Part shown: one piece after another, positions 42,335 to 50,978 of the stretch
Position numbering within the stretch: the stretch's first letter is position 1
Layout: every line of letters starts with the position of its first letter
NCBI GenBank assembly: GCA_022563535.1
Contig: JADFNE010000008.1
Location: forward strand, 1-64,000
Reading direction: 5' to 3'
Length of the DNA stretch: 64,000 nucleotides
Source of the DNA: Myxococcales bacterium
GTDB lineage: Bacteria; Myxococcota_A; UBA9160; UBA4427
Translations under genes and position numbers: made by a program
The notes under the pieces: model-generated
Told to the model about the DNA's origin: nothing
The model's input: only the letters and a program-made list of their open reading frames with translations
Database searches by the model: none

Positions 42335-45300
42335 ATGACCAGACTTGTAGCGCTAGTCCTCACCGCGATGACGGGTTTTAGTGGTTTGGTCTACGAAGTC
42401 GCCTGGCAGAAGTATCTGGCGACCCTCCTGGGTTCGCAAAGCGAGGCGACTGCCGCAGTCTTGGCGATTTTTCTCGGCGGCTTGTCAATTGGCTATTGGC
42501 TGTTCGGGTTGTTGACCCGCCACCTCATCGTCGCCGCAAGAAAAGCAAAGCAAGCTCCACGGCTGTTGTTTGTCTACGGGATTTTGGAAACCAGCATTGG
42601 GATCTATATCATCGCCTTTCCGTGGCTTTTTGAACTGATTCAAGCTCTCTCCTTCGCGATCCCGCACGGTGCGAGCGGATTCGGATTCGCGATCGATGTT
42701 CTGCTCACCATCGTGCTCATTGGTCCGGCTTCGGTGCTGATGGGAGGCACCATACCGATCCTCACCCAGGCGCTCGCCAAGAGTCTCGAGGATGCCACTC
42801 GCTTTCATGCCTTTGTCTATGCGTTCAATACCGCGGGCGCTTTCGTCGGCGCCCTTGCCGCGGGCTTCTACCTGATTCCGACCCTCGGGCTCATCAATGT
42901 CATGTTGTCCATGGGGGTAATCAACCTGAGTGCCGGTGCTGTGTTCATGCTGATCGGGCGCACAGGAGGCCAAGTTGTTTCACTAGCGGTCCCCGCGCCG
43001 GAAACGGATCCGGCAGATCGAACGACTGGCGCCAGTCCCAACGAGGGTCTCCGCACCTACCTTGCGGTCTCCATGTTGACCGGCTTCTCCATGATGGCGA
43101 TTCAAACGACAGCCATTCGGATTGCGGGTCTTTCATTTGGATCGTCGCAATTCACATTTTCCATGGTGGTTGCCGTTTTCGTTCTTTGCATTGCCCTTGG
43201 GAGCTTCGCGGTCTCTTCACTCAATCAAATTCCCAAGTGGCTCGTCGTGAGCAACCAATGGGTACTTTGCGGTCTGTTTGCGCTGCTGTATTTCCAGGCA
43301 GCTTACGCGCCCTACTGGGTCCATGTGCTTCGTTCGATCTTTCGAGACTCCGAACTGGCATTTATTCCGTACTACGCAGCCGGCTTTCTTTCTGTATTGC
43401 TGATGATCGGCGTTCCCGTCCTCCTTTCGGGGGCGGTTCTTCCATTGCTGTTTCACATGGTGCGGCGCGAGGCCGAGCATCTGGGAGATGCTGCTGGCAA
43501 CCTGTACAGCTGGAATACCATTGGCTCGCTCGTGGGAGCGCTGCTCGGGGGGTACGTGCTCTTCTTCTGGTTCGACATGCATCAGATCTACCGCATGTCG
43601 GTCGCGGCACTCGGTATTGCGGCGGTCTTGCTCACGGTCCATGTCTATGGCTGGCGCCCACTCTCCGGCGCATTGCTGATCGGCTGCCTGCTCATCGGAC
43701 TTGTCGCTACGCCAAAATGGGATGATCGCATTCTCTACTTGGGTCTGTTCCGAGCCCGTGAGGCCCTACCTGGATCAGGTATGGGGGTTGCAAAGTTCAT
43801 CGAACTCAATCCATATATCGATCAGATCAACTCCGTATTTCGCACCGACGATCCCATTGGTTCGGTCGAAGCGAGAGAAGTAAAACTCGAAAGTGGCGGA
43901 TCGTCTCTCTCGATTTACGTGAACGGAAAATCTGACGGAAACTCCTTCAAGGATTACCCGACCATGAGCCTTCTCGCGTCGCTCCCTGCGTTGTTTGCAG
44001 AAAAAGCGGAACGCGGCTTTATCATCGGCTGGGGAACCGGCGTAACGGCCGGTGAGCTTGCTTCCCTGAAAACGATGGAGCACATAGATGTCGCTGAGAT
44101 TTCTCCTGGAGTGATTCAGGCCGCGCCGTATTTTGACTTCGCCTCCATGAACGCATCGAACAATCCCAAGATTCATGTGATCCAAAGTGATGCGTATCGC
44201 GCATTGATGCGGTCCGAAGGAAGCTATGACGTCATCATTTCGGAGCCGAGCAATCCCTGGGTGACAGGTGTTGAGATGCTATTCAGCCGAGATTTTCTTG
44301 AAGTGGCCAAAGGCAGGTTGAGCCCAGGTGGGGTCTATTGCCAGTGGCTTCAAGAATACGAGACCAACACAGAGGCCATTGAGATTGTCTTTCGCACCTA
44401 TGCAGCTGTTTTTGATCATGTCGCGGTCTGGCGCAGCAAATCACCAGACTTGTTACTGATCGGTTTCAATGACAAGGGCAACGCCCTTGATCACTATCGC
44501 CTGGAAGAACGGGCACGCAGACCCGATTTCAAAGCCTCTCTCGAGCGAGCGGGTATTCATAGTTTCCCCGAACTTCTCGCTCATGAGGTCCTTCCCCTTG
44601 GCGTGATTCACGCGATCGCCGATGAGGGACCCATTCAGACCCTGTACCACCCGATCCTCAATTACGTCGCGGGGCGCGCCTTCTTTCGAGGTCAGACTGG
44701 CCAGCTCCCCTTCAGCGGTCACCGAAACGCAGCCGAAATTGGGCGCAAGAACTCGCTATTGCGCCTCTACGCTCGACGCTACGGGGGAAGCGTTCCCGAT
44801 GAGGATCGTGGCCGCATGATCACCGAAGCGTGCCGGGCGCACGGCATCATCTGTACTTCGATGCTGGCCGAGTGGATGCATGAGGCGCCGGATTCCGGCG
44901 CAATGCGACGAACCCGCCAGCGGGTAGAGGAACTCATTGAGATCCAGCGCGGGCAAATCAGCGAAAAGAACACTGAGATGCCTATCTACAAGAACGCCAA
45001 CGTGATGAAGACTCTCTTCGAGACAGACGCAACATCGATCATCGCGCCAGACAGCCGACCCTACAGAAAACTGGTTTCGCTCGCGCGCGCGAAGCGGGCG
45101 AGCAGGGAGTTTGAAAAATATTATTTCCACGCAAGTTCGTTCAGCGCGGAGGCACTTGATTCCGTGTGGTCGAGATGCACCGAAACTATGCCCACTCGCG
45201 AATCGTGTCGCGCGCGCACCGACGTCGGCGACGACATTGCTCGAATCGAACAATGTCTGAAGACCCCAAGCCAGAATCGCGGTTGCCTGGAGGGCCGAAG

Positions 45301-45358
45301 ACAAGCGGCATTGATCTCTGGGTTGCAGAGCGAAAAAGAAGTCTCGCGCTTGCGCTGA
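42335..45358 (+). CDS. fused MFS-like / spermidine-synthase-like protein (copy 3, divergent)
   Basis: 1007 residues with the same layout as the pair at 944-7835 but only distantly similar. An N-terminal half of about 12-14 helices begins GFSGLVYEVAWQKYLATLLG. A spermidine-synthase-like domain follows from about residue 560 (FIIGWGTGVTAGEL, HIDVAEISPGV, VIQSDAY) with SEPSNPW in place of the catalytic Asp motif, and a charged helical tail ends in a Cys-bearing segment. No DUF1232 gene is next to it. The last 300 codons look slightly less G+C-rich than neighbours. The role is unknown. Confidence 0.85.
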   Translation: MTRLVALVLTAMTGFSGLVYEVAWQKYLATLLGSQSEATAAVLAIFLGGLSIGYWLFGLLTRHLIVAARKAKQAPRLLFVYGILETSIGIYIIAFPWLFELIQALSFAIPHGASGFGFAIDVLLTIVLIGPASVLMGGTIPILTQALAKSLEDATRFHAFVYAFNTAGAFVGALAAGFYLIPTLGLINVMLSMGVINLSAGAVFMLIGRTGGQVVSLAVPAPETDPADRTTGASPNEGLRTYLAVSMLTGFSMMAIQTTAIRIAGLSFGSSQFTFSMVVAVFVLCIALGSFAVSSLNQIPKWLVVSNQWVLCGLFALLYFQAAYAPYWVHVLRSIFRDSELAFIPYYAAGFLSVLLMIGVPVLLSGAVLPLLFHMVRREAEHLGDAAGNLYSWNTIGSLVGALLGGYVLFFWFDMHQIYRMSVAALGIAAVLLTVHVYGWRPLSGALLIGCLLIGLVATPKWDDRILYLGLFRAREALPGSGMGVAKFIELNPYIDQINSVFRTDDPIGSVEAREVKLESGGSSLSIYVNGKSDGNSFKDYPTMSLLASLPALFAEKAERGFIIGWGTGVTAGELASLKTMEHIDVAEISPGVIQAAPYFDFASMNASNNPKIHVIQSDAYRALMRSEGSYDVIISEPSNPWVTGVEMLFSRDFLEVAKGRLSPGGVYCQWLQEYETNTEAIEIVFRTYAAVFDHVAVWRSKSPDLLLIGFNDKGNALDHYRLEERARRPDFKASLERAGIHSFPELLAHEVLPLGVIHAIADEGPIQTLYHPILNYVAGRAFFRGQTGQLPFSGHRNAAEIGRKNSLLRLYARRYGGSVPDEDRGRMITEACRAHGIICTSMLAEWMHEAPDSGAMRRTRQRVEELIEIQRGQISEKNTEMPIYKNANVMKTLFETDATSIIAPDSRPYRKLVSLARAKRASREFEKYYFHASSFSAEALDSVWSRCTETMPTRESCRARTDVGDDIARIEQCLKTPSQNRGCLEGRRQAALISGLQSEKEVSRLR

Positions 45359-45529
45359 GCTGGTGAGCGAAAAATGGAATGAAGAAAGAACAAGTTTTCT
45401 GTACCGACCGTCACGGCATTTTCGCAGCGCCACTTCTACATTCGCTGGGGTAGCTCTATGTCGAAAAGCGGTTGAGGCAGCAGTCCTCACCCTGTGATCG
45501 AAGTCGTTTTCCGATAGACTGCTCTCTTC

Positions 45530-46705
45530 ATGCGAATAGCCTACACGGAAAATCAGGTCACGCTGCGCGACGAACTCCGCAGCTACTTCGCCGACCTCAT
45601 TTCACCCGAAATTCGCGAGCGCCTCGGTGCGCTCGAGGGCGGCAGTCTGTACAAGCAGGTGATCAAGCAGATGGGCGGCGACGGCTGGCTCGGAGTCGGT
45701 TGGCCAAAGGAGTTCGGTGGCCTGGGCAAGACCTGGGTCGAGCAGCAAATCTGGTTCGATGAGGCGCGTCGCGCCGGGGCTCCACTCCCATTTGTCACCA
45801 TCAACACCGTCGGACCCGCGTTGATGCAGTTGGGCAGCGAAGCGCAGAAGAAGCGATTCTTGCCGGGCATCCTCCGCGGCGATATCCATTTTGCCATCGG
45901 CTACACCGAACCGGAGGCGGGTACCGATCTCGCATCGCTCACAACCTCTGCGGTGCTCGAGGGTGATCACTACGTGATCAACGGAACCAAGAGTTTCACC
46001 AGCAGTGCAGAGGATGCCGACTACATCTGGCTGGCGTGCCGCACCGATCCTGCCGCCCCGAAACACAAAGGCATCTCGATCCTGATCGTCGACACCAGGC
46101 TCGAGGGATTTTCAACCAGTCCAATTCACATCATCAACGGTGGTCGTACCTATATGACCTACTACGAAAACGTTCGGGTTCCGGCGGAGATGGTTGTCGG
46201 CGAGGTGAACGGCGGCTGGAAGTTGATCACGTTACAACTCAATCACGAGCGAGTCGGGATTGCTGCGTTTTCCAACGGCGCCATTCGACTGCTCGACGAG
46301 GTGATTGAGTGGGCCAAGGCAACCGAGGACGCGCCGGGCAGCCGGGTGGCCGACAATGCCTGGGTTCAGATGGCGCTGGGCCAGGCGTATTCACTGCTCG
46401 AAGCGATGAAAGTTACCAATTGGAAAATGGCGTGGATGTTGGAGGCGGGCGATCCCGACCCCGCGCAATCCTCGGCCGCAAAAATTCTCGCGACCGAGTA
46501 CGTGATCGAAGTGTTGCGACTCCTGCTCGAAATTCTGGGTAGCGCCGGGACCCTCAAGCAAGGTTCTCCGGGGGCGATCTTGCAGGGTCATGTCGAGCAC
46601 GAGGTTCGCCTCGCCACGATCAATACTTTTGGCGGCGGTGTCAACGAAATTCAGCGAGAGTTGGTGGCAACGCTCGGGCTGGGAATGCCCCGAGCCCCAC
46701 GTTGA
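45530..46705 (+). CDS. acyl-CoA dehydrogenase (larger subunit of a pair)
   Basis: 391 residues. Acyl-CoA dehydrogenase fold with the flavin-site sequence GYTEPEAGTDLASLTTSA, the beta-domain ITNGTKSFTSSAEDADYIWLACRT-like stretch, and the C-terminal NTFGGGVNEIQRELVATLGLG typical of the steroid/acyl side-chain branch. These enzymes use FAD to form the alpha,beta double bond of acyl-CoA thioesters. The next gene, 86 bases downstream, encodes a second, more divergent acyl-CoA dehydrogenase; such adjacent pairs form alpha2beta2 heterotetramers in mycobacteria (FadE26-27 type). The substrate is not indicated. Confidence 0.9.
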   Translation: MRIAYTENQVTLRDELRSYFADLISPEIRERLGALEGGSLYKQVIKQMGGDGWLGVGWPKEFGGLGKTWVEQQIWFDEARRAGAPLPFVTINTVGPALMQLGSEAQKKRFLPGILRGDIHFAIGYTEPEAGTDLASLTTSAVLEGDHYVINGTKSFTSSAEDADYIWLACRTDPAAPKHKGISILIVDTRLEGFSTSPIHIINGGRTYMTYYENVRVPAEMVVGEVNGGWKLITLQLNHERVGIAAFSNGAIRLLDEVIEWAKATEDAPGSRVADNAWVQMALGQAYSLLEAMKVTNWKMAWMLEAGDPDPAQSSAAKILATEYVIEVLRLLLEILGSAGTLKQGSPGAILQGHVEHEVRLATINTFGGGVNEIQRELVATLGLGMPRAPR

Positions 46706-46791
46706 TCGCGTCTCTCCTGGATTGAACAGCCAAGCAGGGATCTCCAGCGCAGCGCAATTTCAAAGTTCGAGGGAGATCCTCGGGAGTCGAG

Positions 46792-47928
46792 ATGGATTTT
46801 TCAGTCAGCGAAGATCAACAGCTCGTGCAAGAGCTGGCCGCGCAGATATTCGGCGACTGCTGCAACCATGAGCGCTCGCGCAAGCTCGAAGACGCCGGCG
46901 CCTGGTTGGACGAAGAGCTGTGGGGAAAATTGCTGGCCGCGAACCTCACGGCCCTCAGCGTGCCGGAAGAGCTCGGCGGAAGTGGTTTGGGGTTGATCGA
47001 GAACGTGCTGGTGCTTCGGGAAGTGGGTCGAAGCTGCGCCCCGGCGCCGCTATTCGAAACATTGATCCTCGGGACCATGCCACTGGTCGAATTTGGCAGC
47101 GACGAACAACGCAAGCGCTGGCTTGCTCCCGTCGTTGATTCGGGTGCGATCCTGACGGCGGCTCTCAGCGAGCCGGGGAAATCCAACCCCGCGCGCCCTC
47201 GCTTGCGCGCCACGCCCAGCGGTTCGGGCTGGCGACTCGACGGCGAGAAGATCTGCGTGCCTGCCGCCGCCAAGGCAAGTTGCATCCTGGTCCCCGCATC
47301 CATTGGAGAAGATAAAGTCGGCGTCTTCCTGGTCGCCCCTGACAGCCCGGGGCTCGAAATTCAGGAACAGAAATCGATCAACTGGCAGCTTCAGGGGATG
47401 CTCGAGTTTTCGGGTGTCGAGGTCTCCGCCGAAGCATTGCTGGGCGACGAAGACAGCGGCGCCGCGATCATCGATTGGATGTTGGAACGCGCACGACTCG
47501 GGGTTGCGGCGATGATGCTCGGTGTTGGCGAAGAGGCGCTCAAGCGAACAGCGGCATATCTCTCGGATCGAAAGCAGTTCGGGCGCCAGATTGGAAGTTT
47601 TCAGGCTACCCAGATGCGCTGTGCAGATGCCTATGTCGATCTCGAAGGCATGCAGTCGACCTTGTGGCAAGCCGTCTGGCGGGTCGACGCGGGGCTGCGT
47701 GCGGGGGCGGAGGTGGGCGCGGCCAAGTGGTGGGCGTCTCGGGCGGGAGACCGCATCGTCCACAGTGCACAGCATCTACACGCCGGAATTGGTTCGGACA
47801 TTGACTACCCGATCCATCGCTACTTTCTTTGGGCGCAGCAACTCACAAACATGTTCGGCGGACCCACGCAACAGCTGGCGGAGATCGGTGCGATGCTGGT
47901 GAGCGACGACCTCTGCCCGTCGCTCTAA
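46792..47928 (+). CDS. acyl-CoA dehydrogenase-like protein (second subunit of a pair)
   Basis: 378 residues, preceded by a GGGAG ribosome-binding sequence. Acyl-CoA dehydrogenase fold: MDFSVSEDQQLVQELAAQIF at the start, SVPEELGGSGLGLIENVLVLREVG, then the C-terminal QQLTNMFGGPTQQLAEIGAML. The middle FAD loop (TAALSEPGKSNPARP) lacks the usual E-P-x-A-G-S/T-D pattern, so this chain may be the partner subunit without a full flavin site. It pairs with the gene at 45530-46705. It converges on a sulfatase-like gene 10 bases away. Confidence 0.9.
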   Translation: MDFSVSEDQQLVQELAAQIFGDCCNHERSRKLEDAGAWLDEELWGKLLAANLTALSVPEELGGSGLGLIENVLVLREVGRSCAPAPLFETLILGTMPLVEFGSDEQRKRWLAPVVDSGAILTAALSEPGKSNPARPRLRATPSGSGWRLDGEKICVPAAAKASCILVPASIGEDKVGVFLVAPDSPGLEIQEQKSINWQLQGMLEFSGVEVSAEALLGDEDSGAAIIDWMLERARLGVAAMMLGVGEEALKRTAAYLSDRKQFGRQIGSFQATQMRCADAYVDLEGMQSTLWQAVWRVDAGLRAGAEVGAAKWWASRAGDRIVHSAQHLHAGIGSDIDYPIHRYFLWAQQLTNMFGGPTQQLAEIGAMLVSDDLCPSL

Positions 47929-47938
47929 CCGAGATCGA

Positions 47939-49492
47939 TCATTCTACATAGCCGAGCGCGCGCAACGCCCGAAGTTCGTCCGATGTACGGCCGGGTGCGA
48001 CTTTGGGGGCAAGCAGTCGCTGACCGTTCAATACGCTTTCCGGGACGCCCGCCGGATCTGGATCCGTCTCGAACCAGTCGAGTAGCCGGTTTGCCTTGGC
48101 TCCAAAGCGCCATGCCTCAGGTCGCTGCTCGCCGGGATCGCGCGCGAGGTCGAAGTACCCCCTGGCCACGACCTTTCCCTCCCGATCGACGCTGGCGAAC
48201 CATTTGTCACTTCCGCTCACCAATGCGCGGTGATGCCAATAGACCCATTGATCTCCCTTGGCGGCATAGCCACTGGCCTCGAGAGATATCGAGTCTTCGG
48301 GGCGGCGTTTCGAAAGCTGGATTCCGTCGAAGGTCTTGTCGTCTTCGGGGCTCGGGTATCCCACCAGCGCAAGCAGCGTAGGTGTCAAATCCACCAGCGA
48401 AACTGGAACATCGATCTGATCGGCTTTTCCGCCGGGCGTTCGGATCATCAGCGGAACTCGCATGATCGAGTTCCAGACCTGGTGGCCGTGATTGAAGTAG
48501 ACGTCGTGTTCGATCAAATTTTCGCCGTGATCCGCGGTGAAGACAACAATGCTCGAATCGCTCAGACCCAACTCGTCGTAGGCACTCAACAGGCGCCCGA
48601 TCTCGGCATCTGCGTAGGCGATCTCTTCATCGTAGCGATCGATGTACTCCGCCCCGTCGTCGACTCCCGCTAGACGTTGGTAGGAGATGATGCGTTCGGA
48701 ATCGATCGGCTGCGGCACCAGATGTTGGAAGTCTTTAATGGGCGAGTCGACCGGAGGTCGATAGGGGCCATGGGGGTCGATGTAGTGGACCCAGAGCAGG
48801 TGTGGTCGCTCGGGGTCTCGAAGCTCTCGCAGCCACTTGATTGCCGCGTCGCTGGTACGCGAGGCGCGCCGTTCGTAGACATCGAGGCTCTGCTCTCGCT
48901 CGTCTACGAAGTCGTCGTAGTGACCAAAGCGGGTGGAGAGGCCGATCGCCTCCCGGGTAAGCACGACGTTCGAAACCACCGCCGCGGTCTGGTATCCCGC
49001 GGCCGAGAGGTAGTCCGAGAGGAGATGAATTTTGGCGGGGATTCTCTGGTAGAACATCCGCACCCGATGCCGTGCGGGAAGCAGTCCCGACAACATACTG
49101 ATGACGCTGGGCGAAGTGTTGGCTTCGGCGCTGTAGGCCGCACGATAGACCGTAGCGTCGGCGAAATAGCGATCGATCGACGGCGTCGTATTGCGCGGGT
49201 AGCCGAAAAGGGAAAGGTGGTCGGAGCGCAGGGTATCCACGCTGATGAGGAGGATGCTCGGTGTGGAGGCCAGTTCGACCCTGGGAAGCGGCCTGGCGCG
49301 AGACGCTTCGAGGGGAGCGGGGGGTGGCGTCGAACCCAATGGAGGATCGCCCTCGCCGCAATTTACTAGACCCAAGCCCAGGCACGCGAGCGCGGTCACC
49401 GCTGCAGAGACCCCGTGTCGACCGATTGTGGCCGCGATCGTCGTTCGAATCGAGATGATGAATTGGTTCTGCATACGCCGCCCGCCTATCAT
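47939..49492 (-). CDS. sulfatase-like lipoprotein (2)
   Basis: 517 residues from the ATG at 49492 (49474 is an alternative). A signal peptide ends LVNC (Cys45). The alkaline-phosphatase/sulfatase fold shows LISVDTLRSDHLSLFGYPRN (metal Asp86), a nucleophile loop NTSPSVISMLSG with Thr126 where sulfatases have Cys or Ser, and TADHGENLIEHD. The last residues are LRALRALGYVE, the same C-terminal motif that the TPR-fused protein at 10455 carries before its repeats. It probably acts in the periplasm on a phosphate- or sulfate-ester of an envelope polymer. It is divergent from a related gene across 51 bases. Confidence 0.85.
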   Translation of the reverse strand: MIGGRRMQNQFIISIRTTIAATIGRHGVSAAVTALACLGLGLVNCGEGDPPLGSTPPPAPLEASRARPLPRVELASTPSILLISVDTLRSDHLSLFGYPRNTTPSIDRYFADATVYRAAYSAEANTSPSVISMLSGLLPARHRVRMFYQRIPAKIHLLSDYLSAAGYQTAAVVSNVVLTREAIGLSTRFGHYDDFVDEREQSLDVYERRASRTSDAAIKWLRELRDPERPHLLWVHYIDPHGPYRPPVDSPIKDFQHLVPQPIDSERIISYQRLAGVDDGAEYIDRYDEEIAYADAEIGRLLSAYDELGLSDSSIVVFTADHGENLIEHDVYFNHGHQVWNSIMRVPLMIRTPGGKADQIDVPVSLVDLTPTLLALVGYPSPEDDKTFDGIQLSKRRPEDSISLEASGYAAKGDQWVYWHHRALVSGSDKWFASVDREGKVVARGYFDLARDPGEQRPEAWRFGAKANRLLDWFETDPDPAGVPESVLNGQRLLAPKVAPGRTSDELRALRALGYVE

Positions 49493-49543
49493 AGCCAGAT
49501 CCCGATCGGGCCCACGGATTTAGAGACTGCGACTGAGGAGTTC

Positions 49544-50971
49544 ATGCCCAATCAAGCCATCCCATCCGGGTATGCGGCGATCGCCGCGCTCGGGCTGATG
49601 TCGGTCGTGATCGGGGTAGTGGGTTGCGCCCCGGAACCCAGGCCGAGCATCGTTCTGATCACCGTCGACACCCTGCGAGCTGATGCCCTCGACCCCTACC
49701 GGCCCGCTGCGGCCGGGCCGGGTACGCCGCGACTATCGCAGTTGGCGACCGAATCGACGCTCTTCGAGCGCGCAGTGGCGCCGATGTCTCTCACGCGTCC
49801 GTCTCACTTTTCGATTTTTACCGGGCGCTATCCCCGGGAACACGGCGTGGTGAACAACCAGATCGCATTGCCCGAATCGGAGCAGACGATCGCGGAGATC
49901 TTGCAGAGCGAGGGATATCACACCGGCGCGTTCGTCGGGGTCAACCTGCTGGGAAAGAGTTCGGGAGCGCTGCAAGGATTCGAGAGTTCTGCCGCGCCGG
50001 AAGCGGTGCTGGAATGGTCGGCGCCCCAGGTCGTCGCCCGGGCGGGGGACTGGCTCGAATCACTGCCCGAAGCAGCGCCGTTCTTCTTGTGGGTTCACCT
50101 GTTCGATCCACATCAACCCTACGATCCGCCCGAAGCGTTTCGTCGACACCTCGACCCCGCGCTTGCCGACCAGCTGCCCGCCCTGGGATGGACCGAGTTG
50201 CTGCAGATCGCAAAGCAGAATGCTGGCCACATTTCGGCGCAAATCGTTGAACACGGCAAGGCGCTGTATCGGGGGGAGGTGGCTGCGGTCGATGCATCGA
50301 TCGGCGAGTTGCTCGACAAGCTGGACGCGCTGCGACCGCGCGATCGCACCATGGTCGTCTTTACGGCGGATCACGGGGAGTGCTTCGAAAATGGAATCTA
50401 CTTCGAACACTCGGAATGTCTATTGGAAGGGGGGATCCGGGTTCCCCTGATCGTTCGCTATCCGCAACAATTTGGCGCAGGCTTGCGGGTATCGAACCTG
50501 GTGAGCAATACGGACATCGCCCCCACGATCCTGCGAGCGGTGGGGCTGGAGGTGCCCGCTTCGATGTCGGTTGCGCCGCTACAGGAAAGCGAGCGTGCGC
50601 GCGACCGATTCGTGCTGTTGCAGAATCCGCTTCACGCAAAGGGGGTACTGCCCGCGCGGCTTCATCGTCAGGTCGTGATTCGGCGAATCGCTGGGGAACC
50701 CGTGGAGGCGTTCGATCCCGGCGTCCAGAAAGTCGGAATCGTTTCGGGAGATTGGAAGTACTTGCGCAGCAATACGTCCGAAGAACTCTACGCGAGTGGG
50801 GTACTGCCCAGCGCCGAGAAGAACGTCGGCCTGCGCAACCCCTCGGTTTGCGCTTCCATGAGCGCGCTCCTCGATCGCGCCCTCGAGAGCCATCCCCTCG
50901 AGTTGATTGCGACCGGTGAGATCAATCCCGAGTTGCTCCAATCACTTCGAGCGCTGGGATATGTGGAGTAG
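49544..50971 (+). CDS. sulfatase-like lipoprotein (3)
   Basis: 475 residues from the ATG at 49544, with GAGGAG three bases upstream. A signal peptide ends VVGC (Cys28). The fold shows LITVDTLRADALDPYRP (metal Asp42), a nucleophile loop SLTRPSHFSIFTG with Thr84 where the sulfatase nucleophile would be, and TADHGECFENG. It ends LLQSLRALGYVE, as its divergent neighbour does. The next gene starts 7 bases after its stop and encodes a polytopic protein, so the two are likely co-transcribed. Confidence 0.85.
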   Translation: MPNQAIPSGYAAIAALGLMSVVIGVVGCAPEPRPSIVLITVDTLRADALDPYRPAAAGPGTPRLSQLATESTLFERAVAPMSLTRPSHFSIFTGRYPREHGVVNNQIALPESEQTIAEILQSEGYHTGAFVGVNLLGKSSGALQGFESSAAPEAVLEWSAPQVVARAGDWLESLPEAAPFFLWVHLFDPHQPYDPPEAFRRHLDPALADQLPALGWTELLQIAKQNAGHISAQIVEHGKALYRGEVAAVDASIGELLDKLDALRPRDRTMVVFTADHGECFENGIYFEHSECLLEGGIRVPLIVRYPQQFGAGLRVSNLVSNTDIAPTILRAVGLEVPASMSVAPLQESERARDRFVLLQNPLHAKGVLPARLHRQVVIRRIAGEPVEAFDPGVQKVGIVSGDWKYLRSNTSEELYASGVLPSAEKNVGLRNPSVCASMSALLDRALESHPLELIATGEINPELLQSLRALGYVE

Positions 50972-50978
50972 CCCGGGG

